Origin: Reinekea thalattae
Lineage (GTDB): Bacteria > Pseudomonadota > Gammaproteobacteria > Pseudomonadales > Natronospirillaceae
Reading direction: 5' to 3'
DNA: 64,000 nucleotides
Assembly: GCF_008041945.1 (NCBI RefSeq)
Contig: NZ_VKAD01000001.1
Span: 992,001-1,056,000 of the forward strand
Shown: in pieces, positions 54,271 to 64,000 of the stretch
How positions within the stretch are numbered: the stretch's first letter is position 1
Layout of the letters: every line of letters begins with the position of its first letter
Program-made: the position numbers and the translations under genes
The notes under the pieces: generated by a model
Told to the model about the DNA's origin: nothing
What the model saw: only the letters and a program-made list of their open reading frames with translations
Databases searched by the model: none

Positions 54271-54313
54271 CCCGTCAAAGCCTGTTTTCAGTGCTTTGAC
54301 GGGTCTTTTTTTG
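54271..54313 (+). terminator. Strong terminator
   Basis: CCCGTCAAAGC-loop-GCTTTGACGGG followed by TCTTTTTTT. It ends the desaturase transcript and lies 78 bp before the acuI stop of the convergent gene. Confidence 0.92.
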
Positions 54314-54390
54314 CCTGTGGTTTTTGGCTCAGTTTTTATATCAACCGGCCTTTATTAACCAACCTTGATCTATTAACCAGTCTTGATCGA

Positions 54391-55368
54391 TTAAATAGCC
54401 ACCACAATACGGCCACGCACCTCACCTGCCAGTAACTTCTCAGCATAGGGTAACGCTTCATTCAGAGTGATTTGCTCAGCAACATCGTCCAGCATGTCAT
54501 CGCTGATAAGCTCAGCCAAACGCTGCCAAGCTTCGAGACGATCTTCAGTTGGCCGCATCACACTGTCGACACCCGCCAACGTAACGCCACGCAAAATAAA
54601 CGGCATCACCGTTGCCGGTAGATCAAAGCCACCCGCTAGACCACAAGCAGCAACCGCACCGCCGTATTGAATCATCGAACAAACGTTCGCCAAGGTTTGG
54701 CTGCCTACGCTATCAATCGCACCGGCCCACTGCTCTTTACCCAGAGGTCGGCCTTTTTCTGACAAGCTCGCACGATCGATAATCTCGCTGGCACCCAACT
54801 GTTTTAGATAATCAGACTCCGCCACTCGGCCAGTAGAGGCAACCACTCGATAGCCCAGCTTAGCCAGTAGATAGATCGCAAAGCTGCCAACGCCGCCGTT
54901 TGCACCGGTGACTAAAATATCGCCTTTGTCTGGGGTTACGCCCTGTTTTTCTAACGCCATGACACACAACATGGCGGTATAGCCAGCGGTGCCAATTTTC
55001 ATAGCTTGTTCGGGTGCAAAACGGCTTGGCAATGGAATCAACCAGTCACTTTTAAGTCTTGCTCGTTCAGCCAAACCGCCACAGTGGGTTTCGCCAACGC
55101 CAAAGCCATTGAGCAATACTGCATCGCCAACACTGAATTTATCGCTTTGGCTTTCGAGTACCGTACCGACCAGATCAATACCGGGGATCATCGGGAATTG
55201 CCGCACGACAGGGCTTTTACCGGTAATCGCCAAAGCATCCTTATAATTTAAGGTGCTGTGCGAAACCTCAACCAAGACATCGCCTTCGGGCAACACCGCC
55301 TCATCAACTGGCTTAAGCTCAGCGCGGTAACCGTTATCATCCTTTTCGATCAGAATGGCATTAAACAT
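54391..55368 (-). CDS. acuI: Acryloyl-CoA reductase-like MDR oxidoreductase
   Basis: A 325-residue zinc-independent medium-chain reductase of the AcuI/YhdH type. NYKDALAITGKSPVVR at the N terminus, PGIDLVGTV, and the NADPH-binding ITGANGGVGSFAIYLLAKLGY-type motif (TGANGGVGSFA near residue 153) are diagnostic. AcuI reduces toxic acryloyl-CoA to propionyl-CoA with NADPH and is used in DMSP breakdown by marine bacteria. No DMSP lyase lies nearby, so the role here may be detoxification. Confidence 0.9.
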   Translation of the reverse strand: MFNAILIEKDDNGYRAELKPVDEAVLPEGDVLVEVSHSTLNYKDALAITGKSPVVRQFPMIPGIDLVGTVLESQSDKFSVGDAVLLNGFGVGETHCGGLAERARLKSDWLIPLPSRFAPEQAMKIGTAGYTAMLCVMALEKQGVTPDKGDILVTGANGGVGSFAIYLLAKLGYRVVASTGRVAESDYLKQLGASEIIDRASLSEKGRPLGKEQWAGAIDSVGSQTLANVCSMIQYGGAVAACGLAGGFDLPATVMPFILRGVTLAGVDSVMRPTEDRLEAWQRLAELISDDMLDDVAEQITLNEALPYAEKLLAGEVRGRIVVAI

Positions 55369-55707
55369 ATCCCCTCCTCGTTCACAGATAAAAATGTCGC
55401 GCTATTATGCCTAACACTGAGCACAGCTGACATTAACATCGATCAGTTTTAACGCGAGCTTATGTAAAACTCGGCAAAAGACTATTTTCGCATTGAGCTA
55501 GGCTTAAGAATCGCTACAATGGCCGACCGTTTTGGCGGTTACAAACAGCGGCTACCGACGAATGGTTATCATTAGCAAATAACGGCTAACTAATTAAGCA
55601 GCTGTGAAATAAGCACCATGAAAAACAATCACCACTAATAAACGAAGCTTGCAGGCATAACGCACTGTCGCTCGGCGAATTCATCAGAAGTACAGGCTAC
55701 CGAATTT
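55369..55707. other. Divergent intergenic region acuI-rimO
   Basis: About 340 bp with promoters for two divergent genes. No other gene or clear operator recognised. Confidence 0.4.
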
Positions 55708-57075
55708 ATGGATAACATCATCAATACCTTTAACGTCTCTGACGGCCAAACGCTCGATGCACCGGGCAACGTCGGCTTTATTAGTTTAGGTTGCCCAAAA
55801 AACACGGTGGACTCAGAGCGCATCATCACTCAGTTACGCTCTGAGGGTTACAACATTGTACCCAGCTACAACAACGCCGATGTGGTTATCGTAAACACCT
55901 GTGGCTTTATTGATTCTGCAGTGCAAGAGTCGCTCGACACCATTGGCGAAGCGCTGAACAAAAATGGCAAGGTATTGGTTACCGGCTGTTTAGGTGCCAA
56001 AGAAGATGAAATCCGTGAAGTTCACCCCAGCGTTTTGGCGGTTACTGGACCACATGCTTATGAGTCTGTAGTGAAGCAAGTGCACGAAGTGGTACCGCCA
56101 AGCCACGACCCATTCACCTCGTTGGTGCCAAACGCCGGTATCAAATTAACGCCGAAGCATTACGCCTACTTAAAAATATCCGAAGGCTGTAACCACCGCT
56201 GTTCATTTTGCATTATCCCTAGCTTCCGTGGCGATCTGGTTTCGCGGCCAATTAACCAGGTATTGAACGAAGCAGAAAGCTTGGTAAACGGCGGCACTAA
56301 AGAGTTGCTGGTAATTTCGCAAGACACCAGTGCTTACGGTGTCGACACCAAATACCGCAGTGACCGCTGGAAAGGTCGCGACATTGAAACACGCATGAAA
56401 ACCCTGTGTGAAGAACTTGGCCAAATGGACGCTTGGGTGCGCATGCATTACGTTTACCCTTACCCGCACGTGGACGACATTATTCCATTGATGGCAGAAA
56501 ATAAAATTTTGCCGTACTTAGATATTCCGTTCCAACACGCCAGTCACTCGGTACTTAAAAACATGAAGCGCCCAGCACATTCTGAAAAAGTACTTAACCG
56601 CATTCACAAATGGCGTGAGCTGTGCCCAGACATTACTTTGCGCTCTACCTTTATTGTTGGCTTTCCGGGTGAAACCGAAGCGGACTTCCAAGAGCTGCTC
56701 GACTTTTTAGAAGAAGCACAACTCGACCGCGTTGGTGCGTTCCAATATTCCAATGTCGATGGTGCAGCGGCGGCGAGCTTACCAAACCATGTTGAAGAAG
56801 CCGTAAAGCAAGAACGCTATGATCGCTTTATGGAAGTGCAACAACGCATCAGCGCTGCCAAGCTACAAGCCAAGGTCGGTAAAACCATTGAAGTGATTGT
56901 TGACGAAGTGGTAGAACAGGGTGCCGTAGCTCGCTCTAAAGCCGATGCACCAGATATTGACGGTCAGGTTTTCTTAGATGATCAAACCCATTTAAAACCG
57001 GGCGATCGTTTATGGGTACAGGTTGAAGAAGCCGATGAATATGATTTATGGGCGCACCCAGTTAAAACCAATTAA
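55708..57075 (+). CDS. rimO: Ribosomal protein S12 methylthiotransferase
   Basis: A 455-residue radical SAM enzyme that adds a methylthio group to the conserved Asp of ribosomal protein S12. The N-terminal UPF0004 domain begins [17 protein letters not shown], with further cluster Cys in NTCGFID and VTGCLGA. The radical SAM motif CNHRCSFC is near residue 161. A C-terminal TRAM domain follows (about 380-450). Full length and typical. Confidence 0.97.
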   Translation: MDNIINTFNVSDGQTLDAPGNVGFISLGCPKNTVDSERIITQLRSEGYNIVPSYNNADVVIVNTCGFIDSAVQESLDTIGEALNKNGKVLVTGCLGAKEDEIREVHPSVLAVTGPHAYESVVKQVHEVVPPSHDPFTSLVPNAGIKLTPKHYAYLKISEGCNHRCSFCIIPSFRGDLVSRPINQVLNEAESLVNGGTKELLVISQDTSAYGVDTKYRSDRWKGRDIETRMKTLCEELGQMDAWVRMHYVYPYPHVDDIIPLMAENKILPYLDIPFQHASHSVLKNMKRPAHSEKVLNRIHKWRELCPDITLRSTFIVGFPGETEADFQELLDFLEEAQLDRVGAFQYSNVDGAAAASLPNHVEEAVKQERYDRFMEVQQRISAAKLQAKVGKTIEVIVDEVVEQGAVARSKADAPDIDGQVFLDDQTHLKPGDRLWVQVEEADEYDLWAHPVKTN

Positions 57076-57097
57076 TCTGACACGGTGATTTAATTTT

Positions 57098-57131
57098 ATA
57101 AAAAAACGCGGATCTCTTCCGCGTTTTTTAT
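57098..57131. terminator. Terminator between rimO and the chemotaxis receptor
   Basis: AAAAAACGCGGA...TTCCGCGTTTTTT lies between two convergent genes and can serve both. Confidence 0.9.
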
Positions 57132-57162
57132 GGCAGTCAACAATAGAGTCGAGCCAAACCAG

Positions 57163-59406
57163 CTACAACTTAAACTGATTAACAATCTCCCCTAATTGAT
57201 AAGACGAGCCAGCTACTTTTTTGCTGGAGTCGGTAATGTTTTGCATTTCTTCATGCACTTCGTTGGCGATGCTGGTGATCGAAATTACGTTGGCGTCGAC
57301 TTCGCTAGCCACTACCGTTTGCTCTTCTGTCGCGGTCGCAATTTGCGCAGCCATTTCACTGATTTGATTCACCGAATGTTTAATATCGGCAAAGGCGCGC
57401 TTGGCTTGTTCGGTATTTTCGGATGTCTGATCGACATGACGCTGGTTTTCTGACATGGTTTCTAACGCACGAGCCGTACCCTGCTGGATGGATTCAACCA
57501 TATTTTGAATGTCTGACGCGGAGCCTTGGGTTTTTTGCGCCAGTGAACGTACCTCGTCTGCCACTACCGCAAAGCCTCGACCATGCTCACCAGCTCGTGC
57601 CGCCTCAATAGCCGCATTCAATGCCAGTAAATTGGTTTGTTCGGCAATGTTCTGGATGACATCCAACACGCTGCCGATGTCCTGACTTTTTTCGCTTAAT
57701 GAATTAATAACCTGAGAGGTTTCTTCAACCTGTGCTACTAGATTAATAACCGTTTGGCTGGTTTGCTCAATTTTATTTGTGCCTTCATCCACTAAACTTT
57801 GCGCCGAATCCGAATGCTTTGAAGCATCTACCGCACTGGATGCAATTTCTTGCACCGTGGCCGCCATTTCGGTAATGGCCGTGGCAACTAAATCGGTCTC
57901 GCCCTTTTGCCTATCTACCGCTTCTAATGTTTGCGCAGAAGCCGTTGCGGTTCTTTCAGAATAAGAAGAAAGCTGCAAACTGTTTTTTGCTATCTGCTCA
58001 ATAATATCTTTTAAACTTAACGCCATTTCACGGACGGCGCCATAAACACTGTCTGCCGGTGCCGAATTATTAAAGCTTAGAGTTAAATCTTTACTGGCAA
58101 CCGCCTTAACAATAGCCACCAACTCTTTCGGTTCTGCGCCTAACGGCCGAGTTACGCTGCGACTAATCAGCATGGCAACAGGCACTACCAAGACAACGCA
58201 CAGTAAGATCAAACCTACCACAACCTTTTGCAAATGATGAACATCGGCCATGGCTTCATCAATACTAATCTCCGCCAAAATAGCCCAATTGAACCCCTGT
58301 ACCTGGACCGGTGAATAGGCTGACAAAACCTGTTTACCCAAATAGTCGTTATCTTCCATGCTGGCGGTTTCACCATTTAATGCCGCTTCACTGGCTGCTG
58401 TTGAAACACGACCTTTATCTGGATAACCAAAGGACGCCGCCACCGAATGAGTTTCTGGGCTTAAAAATGAGTCGGAGCGCATCAATTTATCGCTGCCAAT
58501 TAAATAGGTTTCGCCCGTCTCACCAAGGCCTGAGCGCTCAAGCATAATGGTATTGAGTGCATCGAGCGGGAACTGAAAAATCAGCACGCCAAGCAGCTCA
58601 CCATCTTCAGCAACCACTGGCGTAGAAACAAAACCTGCTGGTGCGTTAAAAGAAGGCTCGTACGGCGCAAGGTCGATAAATTTTGTTTCTTTGTGTGGCG
58701 TTAAATTTAAGCCCTGCTGAAACGCCTGAGCGATACCGCTTTGATTATAAGATCCGGTTTTTAACGAGGTGGCATAATCCACTTCTTTAAATACCGAATA
58801 GACAACATCGCCAGTTTTGGCATCGACTAAAAAAATATCGTAGTAACCAAAGCGAATTAAAAAATCTCTAAAAAAGGTATGGTAATGTTTATGCTGCTTA
58901 TTGTATTCGTAAAGGCTTTTACCGTAATCGAGCAAATGTTTATTGCCCGGCGTATTGCTGTTTTGCGAAATATATTCGCTTTGCAATAACACTCCGGTAT
59001 CAGACAACGCATTAATTAGCTGTTGGCTAGAGTGTTGCGCTGGGTGGTCCGTGTCGAATTTAGTCATCACAGACGCATCGTAATATTTTTTTAGTTCGCC
59101 TTTTAAATCATTAACTTCTGTGCCAGCAAACGCAGCCTCTGCAGATACCGCCTGATAGGCTTGGTTAAAATCTTTAAGTGCATAAATCACTTCATCGCTA
59201 TAGGCGAGCGATAATATTTGATCATGTATTTGATTAAAATAACGCTCAACGCCCGATTTTTTAACTTCTCTTAGTGATTCGAGCTGGTCTACAACCTGCC
59301 GACTCATTGAATTACCTGCCGATATCACCGACAGCGTCGCAACAACAATGCCGGTACCTATCGATACGGCAACTAGGTTCAACAGCAGTTTTATTTTTAA
59401 TGTCAT
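57163..59406 (-). CDS. Methyl-accepting chemotaxis protein
   Basis: A 747-residue transmembrane chemoreceptor. An N-terminal membrane helix (about residues 4-28), a large periplasmic sensor of the dCache type (about 30-390, with [13 protein letters not shown] and [19 protein letters not shown]), a second helix near 392-415, then HAMP-like linker and a cytoplasmic signalling tip with [20 protein letters not shown] followed by [17 protein letters not shown]. Ligand unknown. The start is ATG 59406 or GTG 59418; neither has a good ribosome site. Confidence 0.95.
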   Translation of the reverse strand: MTLKIKLLLNLVAVSIGTGIVVATLSVISAGNSMSRQVVDQLESLREVKKSGVERYFNQIHDQILSLAYSDEVIYALKDFNQAYQAVSAEAAFAGTEVNDLKGELKKYYDASVMTKFDTDHPAQHSSQQLINALSDTGVLLQSEYISQNSNTPGNKHLLDYGKSLYEYNKQHKHYHTFFRDFLIRFGYYDIFLVDAKTGDVVYSVFKEVDYATSLKTGSYNQSGIAQAFQQGLNLTPHKETKFIDLAPYEPSFNAPAGFVSTPVVAEDGELLGVLIFQFPLDALNTIMLERSGLGETGETYLIGSDKLMRSDSFLSPETHSVAASFGYPDKGRVSTAASEAALNGETASMEDNDYLGKQVLSAYSPVQVQGFNWAILAEISIDEAMADVHHLQKVVVGLILLCVVLVVPVAMLISRSVTRPLGAEPKELVAIVKAVASKDLTLSFNNSAPADSVYGAVREMALSLKDIIEQIAKNSLQLSSYSERTATASAQTLEAVDRQKGETDLVATAITEMAATVQEIASSAVDASKHSDSAQSLVDEGTNKIEQTSQTVINLVAQVEETSQVINSLSEKSQDIGSVLDVIQNIAEQTNLLALNAAIEAARAGEHGRGFAVVADEVRSLAQKTQGSASDIQNMVESIQQGTARALETMSENQRHVDQTSENTEQAKRAFADIKHSVNQISEMAAQIATATEEQTVVASEVDANVISITSIANEVHEEMQNITDSSKKVAGSSYQLGEIVNQFKL

Positions 59407-59629
59407 CTTGGCAACCACAGCTTTGTGAATTTGTTTTTATAAACACAAAGCCTAGTTGAAAAAAAACGAGCGATTAAAAAACCACCAAAAAAATATAAGC
59501 AATTGCATTATCAATTGGCATGATGGTCATAATTACAAGCATTTAGTTAAGCTGGTCACATAATAAATGTGACGCTCTGTTCAGAGGAAATCCGAGTAAC
59601 CAGCTGGCAAAAAAATCAGCCTAAAAAAT

Positions 59630-60118
59630 TTATGACGAAAGCGACAAGCCCTGCTCTGGTAATGGCAATGCCGTTTTGTAACGCACCTGTTTTAAAGCAA
59701 AACTGGAACGAATATTTTCTACACCCGGTATTTTTGTCAGCCGAATAAGAATGAGTTCTTCTAACGCCTGAATATCTGGCACCAGCACACGCAGTAAATA
59801 ATCTTCTTCGCCGGTCATTAAATAACATTCCATCACTTCAGGGCATTGCTCAACGGCAGACTCAAATTGTTCTAACGAGGCTTCGTCCTGTTTTTTTAAT
59901 CGCACATGAATAAACACATTAAGGTTTAAGCCTAATTTTTTGGCAGAAACCAAGGCGACCTTGCCGTTTAAAATGCCCATTTCTTGCAATCGCTTAACCC
60001 GATTAAAACAAGGCGTTGGCGATAGATTAACCAAGCTGGCCAGCTCAGCGTTGGTAATGTCGGCATTGGCCTGCAACCTATTTAAGATCGATATATCTTT
60101 GCTATCCAGCTTAACCAT
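59630..60118 (-). CDS. Lrp/AsnC family transcriptional regulator
   Basis: A 162-residue Lrp-type regulator. N-terminal helix-turn-helix [25 protein letters not shown] and C-terminal RAM/ligand-binding domain ([32 protein letters not shown]). Divergent from an EamA exporter gene with 134 bp between, so it likely regulates that gene and itself, probably sensing an amino acid. Confidence 0.93.
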   Translation of the reverse strand: MVKLDSKDISILNRLQANADITNAELASLVNLSPTPCFNRVKRLQEMGILNGKVALVSAKKLGLNLNVFIHVRLKKQDEASLEQFESAVEQCPEVMECYLMTGEEDYLLRVLVPDIQALEELILIRLTKIPGVENIRSSFALKQVRYKTALPLPEQGLSLSS

Positions 60119-60252
60119 GCAAATTATCCTTTAAATATCCAATTAAAAGACAATATATACTGCCGCAGCAGAAAATCACAAAAACTTGAGAAACTTTTTC
60201 TCTGAACGCTTGGTTATTCTAAGGGCACTTAAAAATGCACAGGTAAAGCCCC

Positions 60253-61197
60253 ATGAGCGTTTTCAGCAACACCGCCATTGCAACACATCCGCCTAAATTG
60301 ATTTCGGTGAGCCCTAAAACGAAGGCGCTGCTGATTTTGTTTTTCGCCATCCTCATTTGGGGAGGCAATTGGCCGGTGATGAAAACAGGGCTAAACCACA
60401 TCACACCGATTTGGTTTTCAATGTTGCGCTTTGCCTTAGGTGGCTTAAGCCTATTTATTTACCAGCTGGTGACTAAAAGCCTGTATCGACCTAAAAAGCA
60501 GGATATCGCGTTGATCTTAAGTATTGGCCTAATCCAGATGATGCTCTTTACCGTGCTCGGTTCCATTGCCATGACACAAGTCGATGCGGGCCGCTCTGCG
60601 GTACTGGCTTACACGACAACGCTTTGGGTATTGCCAATCTCAGTATTGGTATTCCGTGAAGCACTCAGTAAAAGCCAGCTCATTGGCAGTCTATTTGGCG
60701 TTGTTGGTGTGCTTGTGCTGTTTAACCCCTTTAGTTTTAGCTGGCATGATCCAGTTTTATTGATGGCAAATGGCTTGTTGCTACTGGCAGCATTGTGTTG
60801 GAGCTTGTGCATTCTGCACTTGCGGCACTCTAGATCGAACGCTTCGGCTTACCAACTTGCACCTTGGCAAATGCTGACCGCCACGCTGCCACTCATTGCG
60901 CTGGGTTACTGGATTGAAGGCCCGTTCACTGGTGACGGCAGCACTGAGCTATGGCAAATCAGCCTGTATTTAGGCCCACTGGCTACGGCCTTTTGTTTTT
61001 GCGCTGTGAATGGCGCCAGCCGTTTATTGCCCGGCCCTTTCGTTGCTACCGCTATGCTCGGCGTGCCGGTGACTGGGTTATTGTTATCCTGCTTATTTTT
61101 AGGTGAACAGCTCACCGCCTCGCTAATATGCGGCACAGCACTGATTTGCGGCGGGATTTTCATTGTCATAGTGCGAGCACGACAAGCTAAGCACTGA
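60253..61197 (+). CDS. EamA/DMT family exporter
   Basis: A 314-residue drug/metabolite transporter with about ten helices in two EamA repeats. FAILIWGGNWPVMKTGLNH opens the first repeat and SIAMTQVDAGRSAVLAYTTTLWV is typical. Probably exports an amino acid or related metabolite. Divergent from an Lrp regulator and upstream of the ACC deaminase gene by 185 bp. Confidence 0.9.
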   Translation: MSVFSNTAIATHPPKLISVSPKTKALLILFFAILIWGGNWPVMKTGLNHITPIWFSMLRFALGGLSLFIYQLVTKSLYRPKKQDIALILSIGLIQMMLFTVLGSIAMTQVDAGRSAVLAYTTTLWVLPISVLVFREALSKSQLIGSLFGVVGVLVLFNPFSFSWHDPVLLMANGLLLLAALCWSLCILHLRHSRSNASAYQLAPWQMLTATLPLIALGYWIEGPFTGDGSTELWQISLYLGPLATAFCFCAVNGASRLLPGPFVATAMLGVPVTGLLLSCLFLGEQLTASLICGTALICGGIFIVIVRARQAKH

Positions 61198-61382
61198 TCA
61201 GCCAAGGCTAGCCATAGAAACATATGAAAGAATCTTTCAACTAATCATTAATTTTTAAAATATTAATCACCATAAAACAAACATATAAAGACAATCACTT
61301 ATTAAACAATAGAATTTAAAGAGCACCTTTCATTGGTAAAGCACTAGCATAAAGGCTTTCTAACCCGCCTTAAGGATAACCA

Positions 61383-62399
61383 ATGAAGCTCGAAAAATTT
61401 GAACGCTACCCACTGACCTTTGGTGAAACGCCGATTGAACACCTACCTCGCTTAAGTGAAGCACTGGGCGGCCAAGTAGAAATTTACGCCAAGCGTGAAG
61501 ACTGTAACTCTGGCCTTGCCATGGGTGGCAACAAGTTGCGCAAGCTGGAATACATTATCCCTGATGCCATTGCCTCAGGAGCCGACACTCTGGTTTCCAT
61601 TGGCGGCGTACAATCCAACCACACCCGCATGGTTGCCGCGACTGCCGCTAAAATTGGTATGAAGTGTCGCCTAGTTCAAGAAAGCTGGGTACCGCATGAA
61701 GATGCCGTGTACGACCGTGTTGGTAATATTTTAATGACTCGCCTTATGGGTGCAGACAGCCGCATTGTCGACGACGGTTTCGATATTGGCATTCGCTCCT
61801 CTTATGAAAAGGCGATCGAAGACGTTAAAGCGGAAGGCGGCAAGCCTTACGGCATTCCAGCTGGCGGCTCAGTGAACAAATACGGCGCCATTGGTTATGT
61901 AGCCTTTGCCGAAGAAGTTAAAAAGCAAGAAGAAGAACTAGGCTTTAAGTTCGATTATATTGTCGTTTGCGTAGTCACCGGTTCCACTCAAGCAGGCATG
62001 ATTGTTGGCTTTGCAGACCAAGGCCGCGCTGATCGAGTCATCGGTATTGATGCTTCTGGTACCGTTGAGCAAACTCGCTCTCAGGTTCGCCAAATTGTCG
62101 ATAATGCTGCTGAATTGGTAGAACTGGGCCGTAAAGTGACTGACGAAGAAATCGTCATCAACCCTGACTACGCCTACCCTGCTTACGGTGTACCAAGCCA
62201 TGAAACTAACGAAGCGATTCGTTTAGCGGCTAAAACCGAAGCCATGATGACCGACCCTGTTTACGAAGGTAAGTCGATGCAAGGCATGATCGACCTGATC
62301 AAAAAAGGCGACATTCCTGCCGGTTCAAAAGTGCTGTATGTGCATTTGGGTGGCGCACCGGCGTTAAATGGTTACAGCTATACCTACCGTAACGGCTAG
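61383..62399 (+). CDS. acdS: 1-aminocyclopropane-1-carboxylate deaminase
   Basis: A 338-residue PLP enzyme that opens ACC to 2-oxobutanoate and ammonia. The PLP Lys51 is in [10 protein letters not shown], Ser78 in GGVQSNHTR, and near residues 294-295 the Tyr-Glu pair of DPVYEGKS is present, with Leu in [11 protein letters not shown]. These residues distinguish true ACC deaminase from the related D-cysteine desulfhydrase. Length matches the Pseudomonas enzyme. AAGGA precedes the ATG. Confidence 0.92.
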   Translation: MKLEKFERYPLTFGETPIEHLPRLSEALGGQVEIYAKREDCNSGLAMGGNKLRKLEYIIPDAIASGADTLVSIGGVQSNHTRMVAATAAKIGMKCRLVQESWVPHEDAVYDRVGNILMTRLMGADSRIVDDGFDIGIRSSYEKAIEDVKAEGGKPYGIPAGGSVNKYGAIGYVAFAEEVKKQEEELGFKFDYIVVCVVTGSTQAGMIVGFADQGRADRVIGIDASGTVEQTRSQVRQIVDNAAELVELGRKVTDEEIVINPDYAYPAYGVPSHETNEAIRLAAKTEAMMTDPVYEGKSMQGMIDLIKKGDIPAGSKVLYVHLGGAPALNGYSYTYRNG

Positions 62400-62419
62400 C
62401 CAAAGCATCAAAACCCAAG

Positions 62420-62460
62420 AGAAGCTCTCAGTTATAAACACAAAAATGAGAGCTTCTTTC
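62420..62460 (+). terminator. Terminator after acdS
   Basis: AGAAGCTCTCA pairs with TGAGAGCTTCT followed by a TTTC run, 20 bp past the acdS stop. Confidence 0.8.
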
Positions 62461-62523
62461 ACCCCTCTTTTAGCTTTATCATAGCGACTCTTCTCGCCAC
62501 GACAAACGCCTAAAAACTCTGCT

Positions 62524-62976
62524 ATGGATAAAACAGACAAAAAAATCCTAAAACAGCTACAGCAAGATGGCCGTCTCACGAATGCCGAATTGGCTGAGCG
62601 CATTAATGTTAGCCCTGCCACTTGCCACCGTAGAACCCAACAGCTGTTTAAAGAGGGCTATATCAAAGATGTTCGCGCTCTGATAAATGCCGAAAAAGTA
62701 GAGCGTGGTTCGCTGGTGCTTGTCGGTATTGTGCTCGACCGCTCAACACAACAAAGCTTTGCCGATTTTGAAGCCGCGATAAAGCCACTCAGCTTTATTT
62801 TAGATTGCCACCTTGTCGCCGGTGACTTTGATTATTTTTTAAAAATCCGTGTTAAAGACATAGCCGACTTTAACAAATTGCACAGCGACCAATTACTCGC
62901 CTTACCGAACGTGCGTCAACTGAGAACTTTTTTTGTCATGAAAGAAGTTCAAGACAACGCACCGTTAGACTTTTAA
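62524..62976 (+). CDS. Lrp/AsnC family transcriptional regulator
   Basis: A 150-residue Lrp-type regulator, with LTNAELAERINVSPATCHRRTQQL in the helix-turn-helix and the typical HLVAGDFDYFLKIRVKD ligand domain. It lies downstream of acdS and 23 bp before an MFS gene. In other bacteria the acdS regulator AcdR is an Lrp family member, usually divergent from acdS; this gene or the one at 59630 could fill that role. Confidence 0.92.
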   Translation: MDKTDKKILKQLQQDGRLTNAELAERINVSPATCHRRTQQLFKEGYIKDVRALINAEKVERGSLVLVGIVLDRSTQQSFADFEAAIKPLSFILDCHLVAGDFDYFLKIRVKDIADFNKLHSDQLLALPNVRQLRTFFVMKEVQDNAPLDF

Positions 62977-62999
62977 ACCTGACTAGTGAGATTTTAACA

Positions 63000-64000
63000 G
63001 TGACTACCCAAACCAATACCACACTAAGCCGACCACTGTTGCTTTTAATGGCGGTTGTCGTATCTGCAACCGCGGCAAACCTTTATTACAATCAACCTCT
63101 ATTGCCCTCTATTGGTCTTGCGCTCAATATTAGCGAGCATTATTTAGGCTTCATTCCTTCTGCCACTCAAATTGGTTACGCCGCAGCGATCTTTTTTATT
63201 TCACCGCTAGGCGATCGTTATGAACGAAAAAGCATTATTCGTTACCTTACGGTAATTTTATTTCTTGGCTTGGTAGCAACTTATTTTTCCACCAGTTTAC
63301 TGCCTCTCGTCTTTTTTAGTTTTGTTGTCGGCCTTGGCGCAAACATTACGCAGCAGTTAATTCCGTTGGCTTCGTCATTGGCAACTTCTGAAAACAGAGG
63401 CAAGGTTATTTCAACTATTATGACTGGCTTAACCATCGGAATTTTAATTTCACGTGTTATTAGCGGCAGCATCAGCGAGCATTTTGGCTGGCGATCGGTC
63501 TATCTTTTTGCGGCCGTATTGGCTGCATTTTTTGGTCTACTGTTAATGCGTTACCTGCCTAAAAACAAACCGACCTCGAGCTTACCTTACCCCCAACTGC
63601 TTGGCTCTATGCTAATGCTGTTAAAAAAACATCGCACTCTAAGAGATGCAGCTATCGTCGGTGGGTTGTGGTTTGCTGCTTTTAATGCACTCTGGGCAAC
63701 CTTAGCCATTCATGTCGGTGAATCCCCCTTTCATTACAACGCGCAGCAAGCTGGTTTATTTGGAGTGATTGCCTTAGCCGGCGTCATTGGCGCAAAGGTT
63801 TCTGGCCACTTGGTAGATAAATATGGCTCCGTTCGTTTAATTAGCTTTGGTCTCTTATTGATTTTAACTGGCTTTGTAATATTTGCTCTGTGGCGAGACT
63901 CATTAGCGGGTTTAATTGTAGGTATTATTTTGGTCGACCTCGGCGTGTTTGGCTGCCAAATTCCAAACCAAGTTCGAATATTTTCGATCGACCCTAAAGC
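63000..64000 (+). CDS. MFS transporter, partial (runs off window end)
   Basis: The first 333 residues of a major facilitator family transporter starting at GTG 63000, 23 bp after the Lrp gene and likely co-transcribed with it. About ten membrane helices are seen, with the loop motif GDRYERKSII between helices 2 and 3 and the matching GHLVDKYGSVR in the second half. Substrate unknown; probably an amino-acid-related or drug efflux system. The 3' end lies outside the window. Confidence 0.88.
   Translation, partial: MTTQTNTTLSRPLLLLMAVVVSATAANLYYNQPLLPSIGLALNISEHYLGFIPSATQIGYAAAIFFISPLGDRYERKSIIRYLTVILFLGLVATYFSTSLLPLVFFSFVVGLGANITQQLIPLASSLATSENRGKVISTIMTGLTIGILISRVISGSISEHFGWRSVYLFAAVLAAFFGLLLMRYLPKNKPTSSLPYPQLLGSMLMLLKKHRTLRDAAIVGGLWFAAFNALWATLAIHVGESPFHYNAQQAGLFGVIALAGVIGAKVSGHLVDKYGSVRLISFGLLLILTGFVIFALWRDSLAGLIVGIILVDLGVFGCQIPNQVRIFSIDPK

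Overview
This is a chromosomal window from a gammaproteobacterium, probably a marine, facultatively anaerobic heterotroph of the Oceanospirillales/Saccharospirillaceae type. That placement is inferred from gene content (proton-translocating PntAB, pyruvate formate-lyase, TRAP transporter, AcuI, RimO, an ECF biotin transporter, cassette arrays) and is not proven. Most of the window is ordinary core DNA. The regions at about 25.2-34.7 kb and 45.8-50.1 kb look more AT-rich and have a different architecture.

Layout. 0.66-4.7 kb: a flavodoxin and the pntAB transhydrogenase. 5.2-9.2 kb: KDG kinase facing a dctPQM TRAP transporter. 9.7-25.2 kb: housekeeping and accessory enzymes (adhP, ABM-domain protein, tpx, GNATs, ABC-F, RecQ-type helicase, methyltransferase), a metNIQ methionine importer, a LysR regulator divergent from an FAD oxidoreductase, a HAD hydrolase and a YdeI-like protein.

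25.3-34.7 kb is an integron-type cassette array read on the minus strand. It has eight recognisable attC sites. Its cassettes encode small membrane proteins, a NUDIX hydrolase, a peptidase-E-like protein, a two-gene Hachiman-type anti-phage system (HamA nuclease plus HamB helicase), a Gly/Ala-rich 82-residue protein, a membrane zinc-ribbon protein, an FRG-domain protein and a small zinc-ribbon protein. 34.98-45.1 kb is non-cassette DNA on the plus strand: bioMNY with a BPL_N protein, pflB and pflA with an unusual small ORF in front, and a large two-repeat lipoprotein. 45.4-50.1 kb is a second array, also on the minus strand, with four clear attC sites. It carries DinB-like, ComB-like, GNAT, secreted and membrane (AbiC-like) proteins.

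The main discovery is that both arrays begin with the same leader of about 130 bp. Each leader holds an identical TTGACA / 18 bp / CATATT promoter and is conserved up to an AAACTGTTA motif, where the sequences diverge into the first cassette. This is the pattern expected of an attI site with a Pc promoter, present twice 15.4 kb apart in the same orientation, with no integrase gene in the window.

50.3-64 kb returns to core DNA: tRNA-Val(GAC), azlCD, a metal permease with Cys-Cys repeats, a sterol-desaturase-family protein, acuI, rimO, a chemotaxis receptor, and a block containing an Lrp regulator, EamA exporter, ACC deaminase, a second Lrp regulator and an MFS transporter cut by the window end.
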